64,000 bases of DNA from Candidatus Krumholzibacteriia bacterium (GTDB lineage: Bacteria; Krumholzibacteriota; Krumholzibacteriia; G020349025), in assembly GCA_035649275.1 (NCBI GenBank), contig DASRJW010000097.1:26859-90858 (forward strand), written 5' to 3'. The notes beneath the pieces were generated by a model, which made no database searches, was not told the origin of the DNA, and was given only the letters and a program-made list of their open reading frames with translations. Made by a program: the position numbers and the translations under genes. Of the stretch, positions 33,870 to 42,211 are shown piece after piece. Each line of letters opens with the position of its first letter. Positions within the stretch are counted from its first letter, which is position 1.

Positions 33870-34589
33870 TCACCAGGCCGTCCCGCCCATGAGCCGCAGC
33901 CAGTCGTCGAGGCTGCCGAGTCGGAGGGCGTAGTTCGTGCGCCGTTGCTCGCCGAGAGTGGCGGTGGGCTGGTCGCCGTAATCGTGGCCCGGGTACAGCA
34001 CCACCGTGTCCGGGAGCTGGGCCAAGCGTTGCGTCAGGGTGCGGTACATCTCCTCGGCGTTCCCGCCGGGAAGGTCGACGCGGCCGCACCCCTGGACGAA
34101 GAGCGTATCGCCGGCGACGAGGTGGTCGTCCACGAGGAAGCACTGGCTGCCCGGAGTGTGGCCCGGCGTGTGCAAGAAGCGGATCGGGACGTCGCCGGCA
34201 GGCAAGGTGTCGTCGCCGTCGTGTTGCACCAGGTCGCTGGTGGAAAGCCCGGTGACGACGCGGATGCCCTCGGCTTCGGCACGGTGCACGTGCACCGGCA
34301 CGGGTCGCAGCGCGAGCAGCCGCTGCAGCCCCTCGACCTGAAAGCCGAACATGCTGCCACCCACGTGGTCCGGGTGATAGTGGGTGGCGAGAGCGCCCAC
34401 CAGCTTCATGCCGTCGGCGTCGAGGAGCGCGAGCAAGCCGTCCACGTCCCAGGCCGGATCGACGAGGACGCACTCGCGCTTCGCCGCATCGCCGATGGCG
34501 TAGACGAAGTTGAGCATCTGGGTCGCCGCCGCGTCGCTCTGGGCGAAGTCGCGTCCGGCCAGGTGTTGCTTGAAATAGAGCTGGCTCAT
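33870..34589 (-). CDS. metallo-beta-lactamase-fold hydrolase, glyoxalase II-like
   Basis: A 239-residue binuclear-metal hydrolase that probably cleaves a thioester such as an acylated low-molecular-weight thiol. Metal motifs are complete: THYHPDHVGG near residue 67, PGHTPGS near 145, AGDTLF near 162, and YPGHDYG near 204. The frame is open to 34883, but the ATG at 34589 begins the homologous MSQLYFKQHLAGRDFAQ with gagg just upstream. It heads the minus operon MBL-RqcH-NUDIX and is divergent from yicC across 280 bases. Confidence 0.88.
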   Translation of the reverse strand: MSQLYFKQHLAGRDFAQSDAAATQMLNFVYAIGDAAKRECVLVDPAWDVDGLLALLDADGMKLVGALATHYHPDHVGGSMFGFQVEGLQRLLALRPVPVHVHRAEAEGIRVVTGLSTSDLVQHDGDDTLPAGDVPIRFLHTPGHTPGSQCFLVDDHLVAGDTLFVQGCGRVDLPGGNAEEMYRTLTQRLAQLPDTVVLYPGHDYGDQPTATLGEQRRTNYALRLGSLDDWLRLMGGTAW

Positions 34590-34869
34590 GCCTCGGACTC
34601 CCGTCCCCAGGTCGACGCAGGGCAGGCGCATTCTACCTTCCTGGGGCCGGGACTCCGTGGGGCATCCGTGCGCATCCCCCGGCGCGGCGTCAGGAAGCGC
34701 CGCCGATGGCCAGGAGCTGCGGGGCAGGCGGACGCTTCCGAACGGCCGCAGACATCGAGAGAGCGGCCCAGTCCCAGGGCCGGGTCGCCGCTCCAGCGCT
34801 GGAGCCGGCTCCGTTGACACCCCGCCAGCGGGCCGCCTACATTGGGGGGCTCCCCCGACGGAGGCCTGC

Positions 34870-35772
34870 ATGCTCAAGAGCATGACGGGGTTCGGGGTCG
34901 CCGAAGCCGAGAGCCACGGCTACAAGATCAGCGTGGAACTGCGCTCGGTGAACCACCGGTACCTCGACGTCTCGCTCCGGTTGCCGCGACCGCTTCTCGC
35001 TTTCGAGGACACGATCAAGACGCGGGTGCGCGAGCGCATCGACCGGGGCCGTGTGAGTCTGGGCTTCGCTTTCGAGTCGCGCGAAGAGCTGGAAGACATC
35101 GCGCTCAACCAGCCTCTGGTCCGCGCCTACGGCGGCGTCATCCGCCAGCTGGCGGCGGAGCTCGGTGTCGGCGACGGCGCCGTGCACACTCCGGCTTTCG
35201 TCGCCCCGTTGGTGGCGTCGTTGCTCGCGCAACCCGAGGTGCTCGTGCGCGGCTACAGCGAGCTGGACGGCGATGCCGTGCAAGCACTGCTGCTCGAGGT
35301 CATCGACCGCGCCATCGAGCAGGCCAACCAGATGAAGGCGCGCGAGGGGAGCAGCCTCGGCGAGGACCTGGCCCGCCGGCTCGGGCTCATCCAGGACTGC
35401 TTGGAGCGGGTGGAGAAGAGGGCGCCCCGGGTTCCCGAGGAAGCGCGGGGAGCGCTACGTGCACGGCTGGCACGGCTCCTGGACGGCGGCGAGGTGGAGC
35501 CGCAGCGACTGGCGCAAGAGGTGGCGCTCTTGGCCGATCGCAGCGACATCACGGAGGAGTGCGTGCGGCTGCGCAGCCACTTGCAGCAGTTCCATACCGC
35601 CATCGGAGCGCGCGACCAAGGTGCCCGGCGCATGGGATTCCTGCTGCAAGAAATGCACCGCGAAGTGAACACGATCGGCTCCAAGACGACGCAGCTCGAG
35701 ATCACCCACGAGGTTCTGAAGATGAAGGAAGAGATCGAGAAGCTGCGGGAGCAGATCCAGAACCTGGAGTGA
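34870..35772 (+). CDS. yicC: YicC family endoribonuclease-like protein
   Basis: A 300-residue member of the YicC/YloC family, linked to RNA turnover. The beginning MLKSMTGFGVAEAE and VELRSVNHRYLDVSLRLP are nearly invariant in the family, and the C-terminal DUF1732 part holds EMHREVNTIGSKTTQLEIT followed by EEIEKLREQIQNLE at the very end, as in E. coli YicC. In-frame codons from 34588 to 34869 are not conserved; ATG 34870 is the start. First gene of the widely conserved yicC-gmk-rpoZ-coaBC order. Confidence 0.93.
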   Translation: MLKSMTGFGVAEAESHGYKISVELRSVNHRYLDVSLRLPRPLLAFEDTIKTRVRERIDRGRVSLGFAFESREELEDIALNQPLVRAYGGVIRQLAAELGVGDGAVHTPAFVAPLVASLLAQPEVLVRGYSELDGDAVQALLLEVIDRAIEQANQMKAREGSSLGEDLARRLGLIQDCLERVEKRAPRVPEEARGALRARLARLLDGGEVEPQRLAQEVALLADRSDITEECVRLRSHLQQFHTAIGARDQGARRMGFLLQEMHREVNTIGSKTTQLEITHEVLKMKEEIEKLREQIQNLE

Positions 35773-35818
35773 ACACGGATGGGGCGGCTCGTGCCGCCGT
35801 CCGTCGCAAAGGGGTCGC

Positions 35819-36463
35819 GTGCGGCGGAAGCCCTTCGTCATGGTGCTCTCGGGCCCGTCGGGGGCGGGGAAGTCCACCTTCGTGGCGGGTCTGCTGCAGA
35901 CCTTCACGGACCTCCGCTTCTCGGTCTCGGCGACGACGCGGCCGCGGCGGCCGCACGAGGTGGATGGACGGGACTACCACTTCCTGGCGGAAGAGGAGTT
36001 CGAGAAGCGCGTGGGGGCGGGGGCGTTCCTCGAGCACGCCGAGGTGCACGGGGCCCGCTACGGTACCCTGGAGGCGGAGGTTTCGAACACGCTCCGCCAA
36101 GGGCTCTCCATCCTCCTCGATGTGGACGTGCAGGGGGGCGTGAACGTCAAACACCGGCTCCCGGACGCGGTGCTCGTCTTCATCCTGCCGCCATCGCTGC
36201 AGGTGCTGGAGCAGCGGCTGCGCCAGCGCGGCACCGAGGCGGAGGAGACGATCCGCCGCCGGCTGCAACGGGCGCCGGAAGAAATCCGCCACCTGTCGGA
36301 CTACGATTACGTGGTGGTGAACGACACGGTGGCGGAGACGCAGGAAGCTCTCGTCGCCATCTACCGCGCCGAAAGCCTGCGGCGCGAGCGTCTGCAGGAC
36401 GCTGGGGGCGGCACCGACGTGGTCGCCGCTTGGCTGCGAGCGGAAAGCCCATCGGGGCGTTGA
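35819..36463 (+). CDS. gmk: guanylate kinase
   Basis: Phosphorylates GMP to GDP with ATP. 214 residues. P-loop VLSGPSGAGKSTFVAG near residue 8, the GMP-binding segment FSVSATTRPRRPHEVDGRDYHF, the AEVHGARYGT strand and VVNDTVAETQEAL are all present. GTG start with aaagggg upstream, 46 bases after yicC. The C-terminal ~15 residues are not conserved. Confidence 0.96.
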   Translation: MRRKPFVMVLSGPSGAGKSTFVAGLLQTFTDLRFSVSATTRPRRPHEVDGRDYHFLAEEEFEKRVGAGAFLEHAEVHGARYGTLEAEVSNTLRQGLSILLDVDVQGGVNVKHRLPDAVLVFILPPSLQVLEQRLRQRGTEAEETIRRRLQRAPEEIRHLSDYDYVVVNDTVAETQEALVAIYRAESLRRERLQDAGGGTDVVAAWLRAESPSGR

Positions 36464-36585
36464 GACGACGGCGAGGGGCGCAGAGCGCCAAGGCGCTTTA
36501 GGGGGCGCGTGGCGGCGGCAAAGGCGCGGCGCCGTGTTGCGACTGAGGTTTCGGAATGGAGGGATGGCCCCACGGGGCTGTGAGT

Positions 36586-36846
36586 ATGGCGTACGTACCG
36601 GTCGAGAACGTGACGAAGGTGGTCTTGAACAAGTACGAGGCTGTGGTGGTGGCGGCACGGGAAGCGCGCAAGATCAACAGTGTCATGCGCATGGTGGGGC
36701 GGGACGAGTCCAAGGAGAAAGTCACCTCGCGGGCCCTGAAGCGGGTCGGGCGCGGGGACGTGGACTTCGTCTATATCGACGAGCAGACCGCGTTCGCGGC
36801 GCCGCTCGAGAGCACGCAGGATGAAAAGTCCGAATCCGCACTCTGA
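36586..36846 (+). CDS. rpoZ: RNA polymerase omega subunit
   Basis: An 86-residue small polypeptide that stabilises the beta' subunit of RNA polymerase. MAYVPVENVTKVVLNKYEAV and VVAAREARKINSVM correspond to the two conserved omega helices, and VTSRALKRVGRGDVDF to the third. Starting at ATG 36586 (gggg eight bases upstream) matches the family; the ten codons from 36556 do not. Position between gmk and coaBC supports the call. It overlaps coaBC by 26 bases. Confidence 0.88.
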   Translation: MAYVPVENVTKVVLNKYEAVVVAAREARKINSVMRMVGRDESKEKVTSRALKRVGRGDVDFVYIDEQTAFAAPLESTQDEKSESAL

Positions 36847-38116
36847 GGCGGCGAACGCCGCCGAGCCCTTCCAGGGCCGGCGCGTCGTCCTCTGCGTGAC
36901 CGGCGGCATCGCCGCCTACAAGGCGGCGTACCTGACCCGCGGCCTGGTCCGGGCCGGGGCGCAGGTGTCCGTGGTGATGACCGAAGCGGCGCAGCGCTTC
37001 GTCGGACCGCTCACTTTCGAGACGCTCTCCGGCAACCGCGTGGTCACCAGCACCTTCGAGCGCGTCTACGAAACGGGCCCGGTGGAGCACGTGGACCTGG
37101 CGGAGCGGACCGACCTCGTCGTCGTGGCACCGGCGACCTACAACTTCCTGGGGAAGCTCTGCGCCGGCATCGCCGATGATGCCGTCACCACCTTCATCTC
37201 TGCGGTCGTGTGTCCCGTGCTCGTGGCGCCGGCGATGAACGAGCACATGTGGCGCAATCCGATCAACCAGCGCAACGTCGGCGCCCTCCACGCCCTGGGC
37301 TACCACTTCGTCGACCCCGAGCGCGGCGGCCTCGCCTGCAGCTGGGAGGGCGAAGGCCGCATGGCCGAGCCCGAAACGATCCTGGCGGCGGCGCGGGAGC
37401 TCCTGCACCCCGGGCCTAAGACGCTCCCATCCCCGGCACGGAGTTCGCTCTCCGGTCTCACCGTGCTCGTCACCGCCGCCGGCACCTGGGAGGCCATCGA
37501 CCCGGTGCGCTTCGTCGGCAATCGCTCGAGCGGACGCATGGGGTACGCCCTGGCGGCCGCTGCGGCGCGGCGCGGGGCGCAGGTGCTCTTGGTCTCCGGA
37601 CCCAGCGCCCTCGAGATCCCCGCGGGGCTTTTGAGCAGCCGCCGCGTCGAATCGGCGGCGGAGATGTTGCAAGCGTGCCGCGACTGGCTGCCGCGGGCGG
37701 ACATCCTGCTCATGGCGGCGGCGGTGGCGGACTACCGGCCGCGGCAGGTGGCAGAAAACAAGATCAAGCGCAGCCGCGCCGCCATGCAGCTCGACCTCGA
37801 GGCGACGCCGGACGTGCTCGCCGAGCTGCGGCCGCTGAAGGAGTCGCGGCTCTTCGTCGGCTTCGCCCTCGAGACCGCGGCGGATCCGGGCCCGGCGGCG
37901 CAGGCGAAGCTGCGCGACAAGGGCCTCGATCTCGTGGTGGCGAACCGCGTCGGTGCGGACACGGGGCCGGAACAGCGCACGAACCAAGTATGGATCTGGA
38001 ACGCCGAAGGTCTGGTCGAGGCCACACCCGTCCTCGACAAGCAGGTGGTGGCCGAGATCGTCCTCGACGCGGTGGAGAACGCATGGGCGAAGCGCCGGAC
38101 CCCGGCCGGGGCGTGA
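36821..38116 (+). CDS. coaBC: phosphopantothenoylcysteine decarboxylase / phosphopantothenate-cysteine ligase
   Basis: Bifunctional coenzyme A enzyme of 431 residues. The N-terminal flavoprotein CoaC half (about 18-190) has LCVTGGIAAYKAAYLTRGL, the active-site region APATYNFLGKLCAGIADD and the substrate clamp APAMNEHMWRNP. The CoaB half (about 205-425) begins GLTVLVTAAGTWEAIDPVRF, with NRSSGRMGYALA, the AAVADYRP strand and the AENKIKR lysine motif. ATG start inside rpoZ. Product feeds 4'-phosphopantetheine, the prosthetic group needed by the NRPS cluster downstream. Confidence 0.95.
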   Translation: MKSPNPHSEAANAAEPFQGRRVVLCVTGGIAAYKAAYLTRGLVRAGAQVSVVMTEAAQRFVGPLTFETLSGNRVVTSTFERVYETGPVEHVDLAERTDLVVVAPATYNFLGKLCAGIADDAVTTFISAVVCPVLVAPAMNEHMWRNPINQRNVGALHALGYHFVDPERGGLACSWEGEGRMAEPETILAAARELLHPGPKTLPSPARSSLSGLTVLVTAAGTWEAIDPVRFVGNRSSGRMGYALAAAAARRGAQVLLVSGPSALEIPAGLLSSRRVESAAEMLQACRDWLPRADILLMAAAVADYRPRQVAENKIKRSRAAMQLDLEATPDVLAELRPLKESRLFVGFALETAADPGPAAQAKLRDKGLDLVVANRVGADTGPEQRTNQVWIWNAEGLVEATPVLDKQVVAEIVLDAVENAWAKRRTPAGA

Positions 38117-38838
38117 GCGTGAGCACCGCGCCTCCCGATGCGGTCGAACTGCTGCGTCGCTACCTGCAGCAGCGCCTCGATGCGGGTGAGAAAGCCGTTT
38201 TCTCGGCGTCGAGCGGCGCCGCGGCAGGGGTGACGGCCACGGGCGCGTCCGAAGCGGGGCTCGCTGCCGGCGGTATCGATTCGTTGGCCAAGGTCGCAGC
38301 CGAGGTCCGCGCCTGCACCCGCTGCCGGCTGCACGCGACGCGCACCCAAGCTGTCCCTGGGGTCGGACCGGAGGGCGCCGCGGTGCTCTTCATTGGCGAG
38401 GGGCCTGGGGCGGATGAGGATGCGCAAGGCGAACCCTTCGTCGGCCGCGCTGGGCAGCTGCTCACCAAGATCATCGAGTCCGTGCAGCTGCGACGGCAAG
38501 ACGTCTTCATCACCAACATCGTCAAGTGCCGGCCGCCGAACAACCGGGACCCCGAACCCGACGAGATCGCCGCCTGCAGGCCGTACCTCGACCGGCAAGT
38601 GCGGCTCTTGCAACCGCGCGTCATCTGCACCCTCGGGCGTCACGCCGGGTCGACGTTGCTCGGCCGGCAGGAGTCCATGGCGAGCCTTAGGTCGGGGCAG
38701 CACACCTATGCCGAGATCCCGCTTTTCCCCACCTATCACCCGGCGGCGCTGCTGCGTAACCCGCAGTGGAAGCGGCCGGTATGGGAAGATATCCAGAAGG
38801 TGCGGCGCGCCTTCGACCGAAGCTCCGAAAGCTCCTGA
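38083..38838 (+). CDS. uracil-DNA glycosylase, family 4 (4Fe-4S)
   Basis: A 251-residue base-excision repair enzyme removing uracil from DNA. The catalytic core runs from about residue 75: iron-sulfur cysteines in ACTRC, then FIGEGPGADEDAQGEPFVGR (motif A with the added acidic residues of family 4), the third cysteine in TNIVKCRPPNNRDP, the fourth in RVICTLGRHA, and the late FPTYHPAALLRNP motif. The first ~65 residues are an Ala/Ser-rich linker. ATG 38083 (ggtggag upstream, 34-base overlap with coaBC) is preferred; GTG 38113 or 38119 are alternatives. Similar fused-linker UDGs near dnaB are common. Confidence 0.9.
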   Translation: MGEAPDPGRGVSVSTAPPDAVELLRRYLQQRLDAGEKAVFSASSGAAAGVTATGASEAGLAAGGIDSLAKVAAEVRACTRCRLHATRTQAVPGVGPEGAAVLFIGEGPGADEDAQGEPFVGRAGQLLTKIIESVQLRRQDVFITNIVKCRPPNNRDPEPDEIAACRPYLDRQVRLLQPRVICTLGRHAGSTLLGRQESMASLRSGQHTYAEIPLFPTYHPAALLRNPQWKRPVWEDIQKVRRAFDRSSESS

Positions 38839-38899
38839 AGCGACGCGTCCCCTGCGCTAGAATCCTCCCCAGAGTCGCCAGAGAAAGCAGAGCAAGAAC

Positions 38900-40255
38900 A
38901 TGGCTTTGCCGGAACGCGTCATTCCGGGACAGGTGCCGCCGCACTCCCTGGAGGCCGAGGTGGCCGTCCTGGGCGCCATCCTGCTGGAAGCGGAGGCGCT
39001 GCCCCGGGCGCTGGAGGTCCTCACCCCGGACTGCTTCTACAAGTCGAACCACCGCCTCGTCTTCCAGGCCGCGGTCCAGCTCTTCGAGCGCCGCGAGGTG
39101 GTGGATATCGTCACCATCACCAACGAGTTGCGCCGCATGGACCGGATCGACGCCGTGGGCGGCGGCCTGGCCCTCTCCACCCTCCTGGACAGCGTCGCCA
39201 CGGCCGCCAACGTCGAGCACCACGCCCGCATCGTCTACGACAAGTACCTGGCGCGCCGCCTCATCACCGCCTCCAAGGAGATCATCCAGGAAGGCTACGC
39301 CGACCGGCTGCCCACCAAAGAGCTGCTGGATCAGGCGCAGGCCAGCATCTTCGCCGTCGGCGAGGGCAGCGTGCGCGAGGGCTTCGTGCACATCAAGGAC
39401 GTGGTGCGGCAGAGCTTCGTCGAGATCGAGAACCTGCACCACAACCCGGAGGCCATGACGGGGACCCGCACCGGGTTCGACGACCTGGACGCCATGCTCA
39501 CCGGGCTGCACAACGGCGATCTGGTGATCGTGGCGGCGCGGCCCTCGATGGGGAAGACGAGCCTCATGCTCTCGATCGTGCAGAACATCACCATCGACGG
39601 CAAGCACCCGGTGGCGATCTTCAGCCTGGAAATGTCGAAGCAGCAGCTGGCGCTGCGGCTCCTGTGCTCGGAGGCGCGGGTGGACAGCTACCGGCTGCGC
39701 CGCGGCGTCATTTCCAAGCACGAGTGGCCGAACCTGACGCGCGCGGCGAGCCTGCTCACCAATGCGCCGATCTACATCGACGACACTCCGGCCATCAACG
39801 TGCTGGAAATGCGCGCCAAGGCGCGGCGTCTGAAGATGGAGAAGGGTCTGCGCCTCATCGTGGTGGACTACCTGCAACTCATGCAATCGGCGGCGAGGCA
39901 GGAGAACCGGCAGCAGGAGATCTCCTCCATCTCCCGGGCGCTCAAGGGGCTGTCGAAGGAGCTGGACGTGCCGGTGATGGCGCTCTCCCAGCTCTCCCGC
40001 GCCGTCGAGTCGCGCACCGGCAACCGGAGGCCCATGCTCTCGGATCTGCGCGAGTCCGGCGCCATCGAGCAGGACGCCGACGTGGTGCTCTTCCTCTACC
40101 GGGAAGAGGTCTACGACCGCGAGTGCCCCGAGGATCTCAAGGGCATCGCCGAGGTCATCATCGGCAAGCACCGCAATGGCCCCATCGGCGAGGTGAAGCT
40201 CAAGTTCTTCGCCGAGTACACCCGCTTCGAGAACCTGTTGCGCGGGATCTCGTGA
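38900..40255 (+). CDS. dnaB: replicative DNA helicase
   Basis: The hexameric ring helicase that unwinds the fork, 451 residues. N-terminal helical domain: PPHSLEAEVAVLGAILLE. C-terminal RecA-like ATPase: GLHNGDLVIVAARPSMGKTS (Walker A), IFSLEMSKQQLALRLL, LRLIVVDYLQLM (Walker B), and the DnaB signature LSRAVESRTGNRRPMLSDLRESGAIEQDAD; the Arg finger lies in GKHRNGPIG. ATG start, no intein. Full length compared with the family. Confidence 0.97.
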   Translation: MALPERVIPGQVPPHSLEAEVAVLGAILLEAEALPRALEVLTPDCFYKSNHRLVFQAAVQLFERREVVDIVTITNELRRMDRIDAVGGGLALSTLLDSVATAANVEHHARIVYDKYLARRLITASKEIIQEGYADRLPTKELLDQAQASIFAVGEGSVREGFVHIKDVVRQSFVEIENLHHNPEAMTGTRTGFDDLDAMLTGLHNGDLVIVAARPSMGKTSLMLSIVQNITIDGKHPVAIFSLEMSKQQLALRLLCSEARVDSYRLRRGVISKHEWPNLTRAASLLTNAPIYIDDTPAINVLEMRAKARRLKMEKGLRLIVVDYLQLMQSAARQENRQQEISSISRALKGLSKELDVPVMALSQLSRAVESRTGNRRPMLSDLRESGAIEQDADVVLFLYREEVYDRECPEDLKGIAEVIIGKHRNGPIGEVKLKFFAEYTRFENLLRGIS

Positions 40256-40262
40256 GCCGCTC

Positions 40263-42173
40263 GTGGATCCCACGCCGCCACAATCCCTCGCCGTGCTCGT
40301 CTTGCTTCCGTTCGTCGCCGCCGCCTTCCTGGGGGCCCGCACTGCCGCCCGTCGGGTGACTCTCGATCCCACCCTGGCGAGGCTCCTTCCGCCTTCCCTG
40401 GCTGTGGCGGCCTGGGCACTCGCGGTGCACAGCGTGGGACTCGTGGCCCATTCGTTCACCTGGGGGCTGTGGCTCGGGACGTCGTGGGTGGGAATCGCCG
40501 GGGCGTGGCTGGCCTGGAGCGATCGAGGCGGCCACGAACACTCGCCGCGCTTGCCGCTCGTTCTGTGGGTCGTGGCGATTGCTGCGACGCTCTGGTTCGC
40601 CCCCGCCGCGTTCCGTTTTTCCTTCCACGACGAGCTGCTCCAAGTCGGACACCAGTCGATCGCGGCGCAGATCCAGAACGGGATCTATCCGCCGCGGCAC
40701 GGCACCTTCCCGGTCTACCTGCTCCGCTATCACTACGGCTTCGACCTGCTCGCCGCCATGCTGAGCTCGCTGACGCGGCTTTCCATCGAAAGGTCCATCG
40801 ACGTGCTGACGGTGGCGGCCTGGTTCTACGCCTTGTGTCTCGCCTGGATTGGAGGCGAACGGCTGGCAGGTGCCGGCCGCGGCTGGATCGTTCCGCTCGC
40901 ACTGTTCTTCGCCGGGCCGGTTCCCTGGTTTTTCGCCCCGCTCCGCGAGCCGGTGGGACTGCAGCGCTGGCTCGGTCTCGTCAAGGTCGGTCCGGCGCTG
41001 TTGAACCCTTCGCTCGCGTCGTACTTCTTCCAGCATCCCTGGTCGGCCGGGATCCCGTTGGCGCTCGCCATTCTCGGCCTCGCCCTCGATCGGCGACCGG
41101 GGCGAACGGCTTGGCGAGCCGGCGCGCTCATCGTTCTTTTCCTGTTCCTCTCGCTCTGTCAGATCGTGCTGTTCATCGCTTTGCTTCCCGGTCTCGCCCT
41201 GGTGCTGGGCGCGCTCGCCTGGCGCCGCGCGCCCTGGCAGGCGGCAGCCTGGGTCACCGGAGCCGCGGCGACGCTGGCTGTGGCCAGCCGGCTCGGTGGT
41301 TTCTTCGCTGCCGTGCCGGACCTCGAGCCTGGCGTCCAGTTCTCTCTGTGGAGCCAGACGCATCATGCCGGCACGAATGCGCTCTGGACCCTGGCGAGCT
41401 TCGGCGCGACGCTGCCGCTCGGCATCGTCGGGCTCGTTCTCCTCCTGCGGCGCGATGTCGCCTGGGGCTTGGTGCTCACGGGCGTGAGCGCAGGAGGGAT
41501 CTTGGTGTTGAATCTCTTCCGTTACGCCAACTCGTGGGACATCGTCAAGTTCGGCACGGCTGCGCTGCTGGCGCTCGGCATCGCTGCGGGCACGGCGATC
41601 GCGCGGCTCTGGGGCGCAGCGCCCCGGCGGCTCTGCAAACCGATGGCCCTCGTTCTCCTGGCTCTCGCTGCTCTGCCCGGCGTCGGCTTCCTCGGCTGCT
41701 TCGCCGTGTCGCCCCTACGCTCGCAGATCCCGTCCCTCTACTACTACCAAACACCGCGGCCGGACCCGGAGCACCTGGCCGCCATCGCTTGGCTGCGCAA
41801 GCAGGTCGGCGCTGGTGACCTGGTCTTCTGTCCGCCCGAGCTCGCGCCGAGCTACGCCCAGCTTGGGGGCCTGCCGCAGATGCAGCTCGACCCCACGACG
41901 GTGAACTTCGGTTTCCCGCCCAAGCTCCTGCAACGGCGCCGTGCCTTCACGGAGCGCCTGGCTGATCCCGGGGTGTACCGCGCCGAAGGCGTCCGCTGGC
42001 TCGTGGTGCCAGACCGCCACCCTTTCTTCGATGCGGCTCGGGTGGAAGGGTGGCGGGAGCGCGGCAGCATCGTCCCAGTGCAGCGCTTCGGCCTGATCAC
42101 GATCTACGAGATTTCGCCCTCGACGATGCCATCGGGCACGAACCGGAGCCCGCAGTCGTCGGGAGAGCGCTAG
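40263..42173 (+). CDS. large polytopic membrane protein, glycosyltransferase (GT-C)-like
   Basis: A 636-residue protein with about 12-13 membrane helices and a soluble C-terminal domain (from about residue 500). The first periplasmic loop, FHDELLQVGHQSIAAQI then NGIYPPRHGTFPVY, has an acidic residue and the helix-loop placement expected of GT-C glycosyltransferases or DUF2298-like proteins, and RYHYGFDLLAAML follows. No exact family is recognised. GTG start 7 bases after dnaB, probably cotranscribed. Donor would be a lipid-linked sugar if the call is right. Confidence 0.6.
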   Translation: MDPTPPQSLAVLVLLPFVAAAFLGARTAARRVTLDPTLARLLPPSLAVAAWALAVHSVGLVAHSFTWGLWLGTSWVGIAGAWLAWSDRGGHEHSPRLPLVLWVVAIAATLWFAPAAFRFSFHDELLQVGHQSIAAQIQNGIYPPRHGTFPVYLLRYHYGFDLLAAMLSSLTRLSIERSIDVLTVAAWFYALCLAWIGGERLAGAGRGWIVPLALFFAGPVPWFFAPLREPVGLQRWLGLVKVGPALLNPSLASYFFQHPWSAGIPLALAILGLALDRRPGRTAWRAGALIVLFLFLSLCQIVLFIALLPGLALVLGALAWRRAPWQAAAWVTGAAATLAVASRLGGFFAAVPDLEPGVQFSLWSQTHHAGTNALWTLASFGATLPLGIVGLVLLLRRDVAWGLVLTGVSAGGILVLNLFRYANSWDIVKFGTAALLALGIAAGTAIARLWGAAPRRLCKPMALVLLALAALPGVGFLGCFAVSPLRSQIPSLYYYQTPRPDPEHLAAIAWLRKQVGAGDLVFCPPELAPSYAQLGGLPQMQLDPTTVNFGFPPKLLQRRRAFTERLADPGVYRAEGVRWLVVPDRHPFFDAARVEGWRERGSIVPVQRFGLITIYEISPSTMPSGTNRSPQSSGER

Positions 42174-42211
42174 CAGAGCGCTCGTTCAGATCCTTAAGCG
42201 GGGACTTGGGC